Below are positions 61,441 to 64,000 of a DNA stretch of 64,000 nucleotides, piece by piece. The stretch spans positions 37,815 through 101,814 of the forward strand of contig CALYLW010000682.1 in the NCBI GenBank assembly GCA_944989445.1, written 5' to 3'. The stretch's first letter is position 1. Each line of letters starts with the position of its first letter. The notes below the pieces were generated by a model, which worked only from the letters and a program-made list of their open reading frames with translations, was not told the DNA's origin and did not search any database. Made by a program: the position numbers and the translations under genes. Source of the stretch: Ampullaceana balthica (taxonomy: Eukaryota > Mollusca > Gastropoda > Lymnaeidae).

Positions 61441-64000
61441 CGCATAAATCCCACTCACCAATAATCTCACACCTCACACACACAAATCACACTCACCAAT
61501 AATCTCACACGTCACACACATAAATCCCACTCACCAATAATCTCACACACACAAATCCCACTCGCAAATGATCTCACACCTCACAAACATAAATCCCACT
61601 CACCAATAATCTCACACCTCACACACACAAATCCCACTCATCAATAATCTCACACCTCACACACACAAATCCCACTCACCAATAAGCTCACACATCACAC
61701 ACACAAATCACACTCACCAATAATCTCACACCTCACACACACAAATCCAATTCACCAATAATCTCACACCTCACACACACAAATCCCACTCACCAATAAT
61801 CTCACACCTCACACACACAAATCCCACTCACCAATAAGCTCACACCTCACACACACAAATCTCACTCACCAATAATCTCACACCTCACACACATAAATCC
61901 CACTCACCAATAATCTCACAAACATAAATCCCACTCACCAATAATCTCACACCTCACACACACAAATCCCACTCACCAATAATCTCACACCTCACACACA
62001 CAAATCCCACTCACCAATAATCTCACACACACAAATCCCACTCACAAATAATCTCACACCTCACACACACAAATCCCACTCACCAATAATCTCACACCTC
62101 ACACACACAAATCCCACTCACCAATAATCTCACACACACAAATCCCACTCACAAATAATCTCACACCTCACACACACAAATCCCACTCACCAATAATCTC
62201 ACACCTCACACACACAAATCCCACTCACCAATAATCTCACACCTCACACACACAAATCCCACTCACCAATAATCTCACACCTCACACACACAAATCCCAC
62301 TCACCAATAATCTCACACCTCACACACACAAATCCCACTCACCAATAATCTCACACCTCACACACACAAATCCCACTCACCAATAATCTCACACCTCACA
62401 CACACAAATCCCACTCACCAATAATCTCACACCTCACACACACAAATCCCACTCACCAATAATCTCACACCTCACACACACAAATCCCACTCACCAATAA
62501 TCTCACACACACACAAATCCCACTCACAAATAATCTCACACCTCACACACACAAATCCCACTCACCAATAATCTCACACACACACACAAATCCCACTCAC
62601 CAATAATCTCACACATCACACACACAAATCCCACTCACCAATAATCTCACACTCACACACAAATCCCACTCGCAAATGATCTCACACCTCACACACATAA
62701 ATCCCACTCACCAATAATCTCACACCTCACACACACAAATCCCACTCATCAATAATCTCAAACATCACACACAAAAATCCCACTCATCAATAATCTCACA
62801 CCTCACACACACAAATCCCACTCACCAATAAGCTCACACCTCACACACACAAATCACACTCACCAATAATCTCACACCTCACACACACAAATCAAACACT
62901 CACCAATAATCTCACACCTCACACACACAAATCCCACTCACCAATAATCTCACACCTCACACACACAAATCCCACTCACCAATAATCTCACACCTCACAC
63001 ACACAAATCCCACTCACCAATAATCTCACACCTCACACACACAAATCCCACTCACCAATAATCTCACACCTCACACACACAAATCCCACTCACCAATAAT
63101 CTCACACCTCACACACACAAATCCCACTCACCAATAAACTCACACCTCACACTCACAAATCACACTCACCAATAATCTCACACCTCACACACACAAATCC
63201 CACTCACCAATAAACTCACACCTCACACACACAAATCCCACTCACCAATAATCTCACACCTCACACACAAATCCCACTCACCAATAATCTCACACACATA
63301 AATCCCACTCACCAATAATCTCACACCTCACACACACACAAATCCCACTCACCAATAATCTCACACCTCACACACACAAATCCCACTCACCAATAATCTC
63401 ACACCTCACACACACAAATCCCACTCACCAATAATCTCACACCTCACACACACATAAATCCCACTCACCAATAATCTCACATCTCACACACACACATAAA
63501 TCCCACTCACCAATAATCTCACACCTCACACACATAAATCCCACTCACCAATAATCTCACACCTCACACACATAAATCCCACTCACCAATAATCTCACAC
63601 CTCACACACACATAAATCCCACTCACCAATAATCTCACACCTCACACACACATAAATCCCACTCACACCTCACACACATAATCCCACTCACCATAATCTC
63701 ACACCTCACACACACAAATCAAAACTCACCAATAATCTCACACCTCACACACATAAATCCCACTCACCAATAGTCTCACACCTCACACACACATAAATCC
63801 CACTCACCAATAATCTCACACCTCACACACACACAAATCCCACTCACCAATAATCTCACACCTCACACACACAAATCCCACTCACCAATAATCTCACAAC
63901 TCACACACACACATAAATCCAAAATACCAATAATCTCACACCTCACACACATAAATCCCACTCACCAATAGTCTCACACCTCACACACATAAATCCCACT
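61440..64000. repeat. 38-bp satellite (~65 copies), runs off the window
   Basis: Tandem units of CTCACACCTCACACACACAA, ATCCCACTCACCAATAAT. Variants include loss of CACACCT, extra CA pairs, ATAAATCC for ACAAATCC, and GCAAATGAT. Continues past 64000. If the ACSL-like gene is intact, this array is intronic. Confidence 0.96.

Noticed and set aside
61440..64000. CRISPR-like regular array
   Set aside because: Units are contiguous with no unique spacers, in a eukaryotic genome. It is a satellite.

Overview
This is animal (metazoan) nuclear DNA: AT-rich, with GT-AG introns, poly(A) signals and a dense load of transposable elements and satellites. The repeat types look like those of molluscs, perhaps a gastropod, but that placement is an impression and no feature here proves it. 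No rRNA gene, intact tRNA gene, CRISPR array or bacterial operon was seen.

Host genes. One complete gene can be built exon by exon: mitochondrial methionyl-tRNA synthetase (MARS2), + strand, 13 coding exons from 36684 to 57560. All splice phases agree and give 560 codons, with HIGH and KMSKS motifs. The last two recognisable exons of an ACSL3/4-like long-chain fatty-acid CoA ligase lie on the - strand at 59646-60627, tail to tail with MARS2. That gene runs off the right edge. Two further genes are suggested only by exon-like blocks: a pair of phase-matched - strand exons at 2211-3170 and a pair of + strand exons at 8146-8429. I cannot name either.

Layout. 1-1787: decayed hAT transposase with its right terminal repeat. 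2.2-3.2 kb: unknown - strand exons. 3.2-5.6 kb: five tandem ~500 bp units, called R500 here. 7.9-13 kb: satellites, a tRNA-derived SINE, and a hAT inside a palindromic MITE. 14.3-16.7 kb: a 20-bp satellite carrying two copies of a small hAT MITE. 18.5-23.1 kb: decayed hATs, MITEs and a 5'-truncated LINE. 24.9-29.3 kb: a DUF4371-type hAT hosting a SINE, a LINE tail and two R500 units. 29.6-32.5 kb: a Ginger1-like DNA transposon remnant with very long terminal inverted repeats and a broken integrase. 33.7-34.3 kb: LINE end. 36.7-57.6 kb: MARS2, with introns filled by hAT, pogo-like and piggyBac-like MITEs, a BED-finger hAT, a LINE and satellites. 58.7-59.3 kb: a second LINE copy. 61.4-64 kb: a 38-bp satellite running off the end.

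Most mobile elements were delimited by terminal inverted repeats plus target-site duplications read directly from the sequence. The insertion order can often be deduced because elements sit inside one another. I found no novel multi-gene system. The strongest unusual items are the Ginger1-like element, the R500 hairpin repeat family, the ACSL-like gene with an apparently missing exon, and the unnamed spliced gene at 2.2-3.2 kb.
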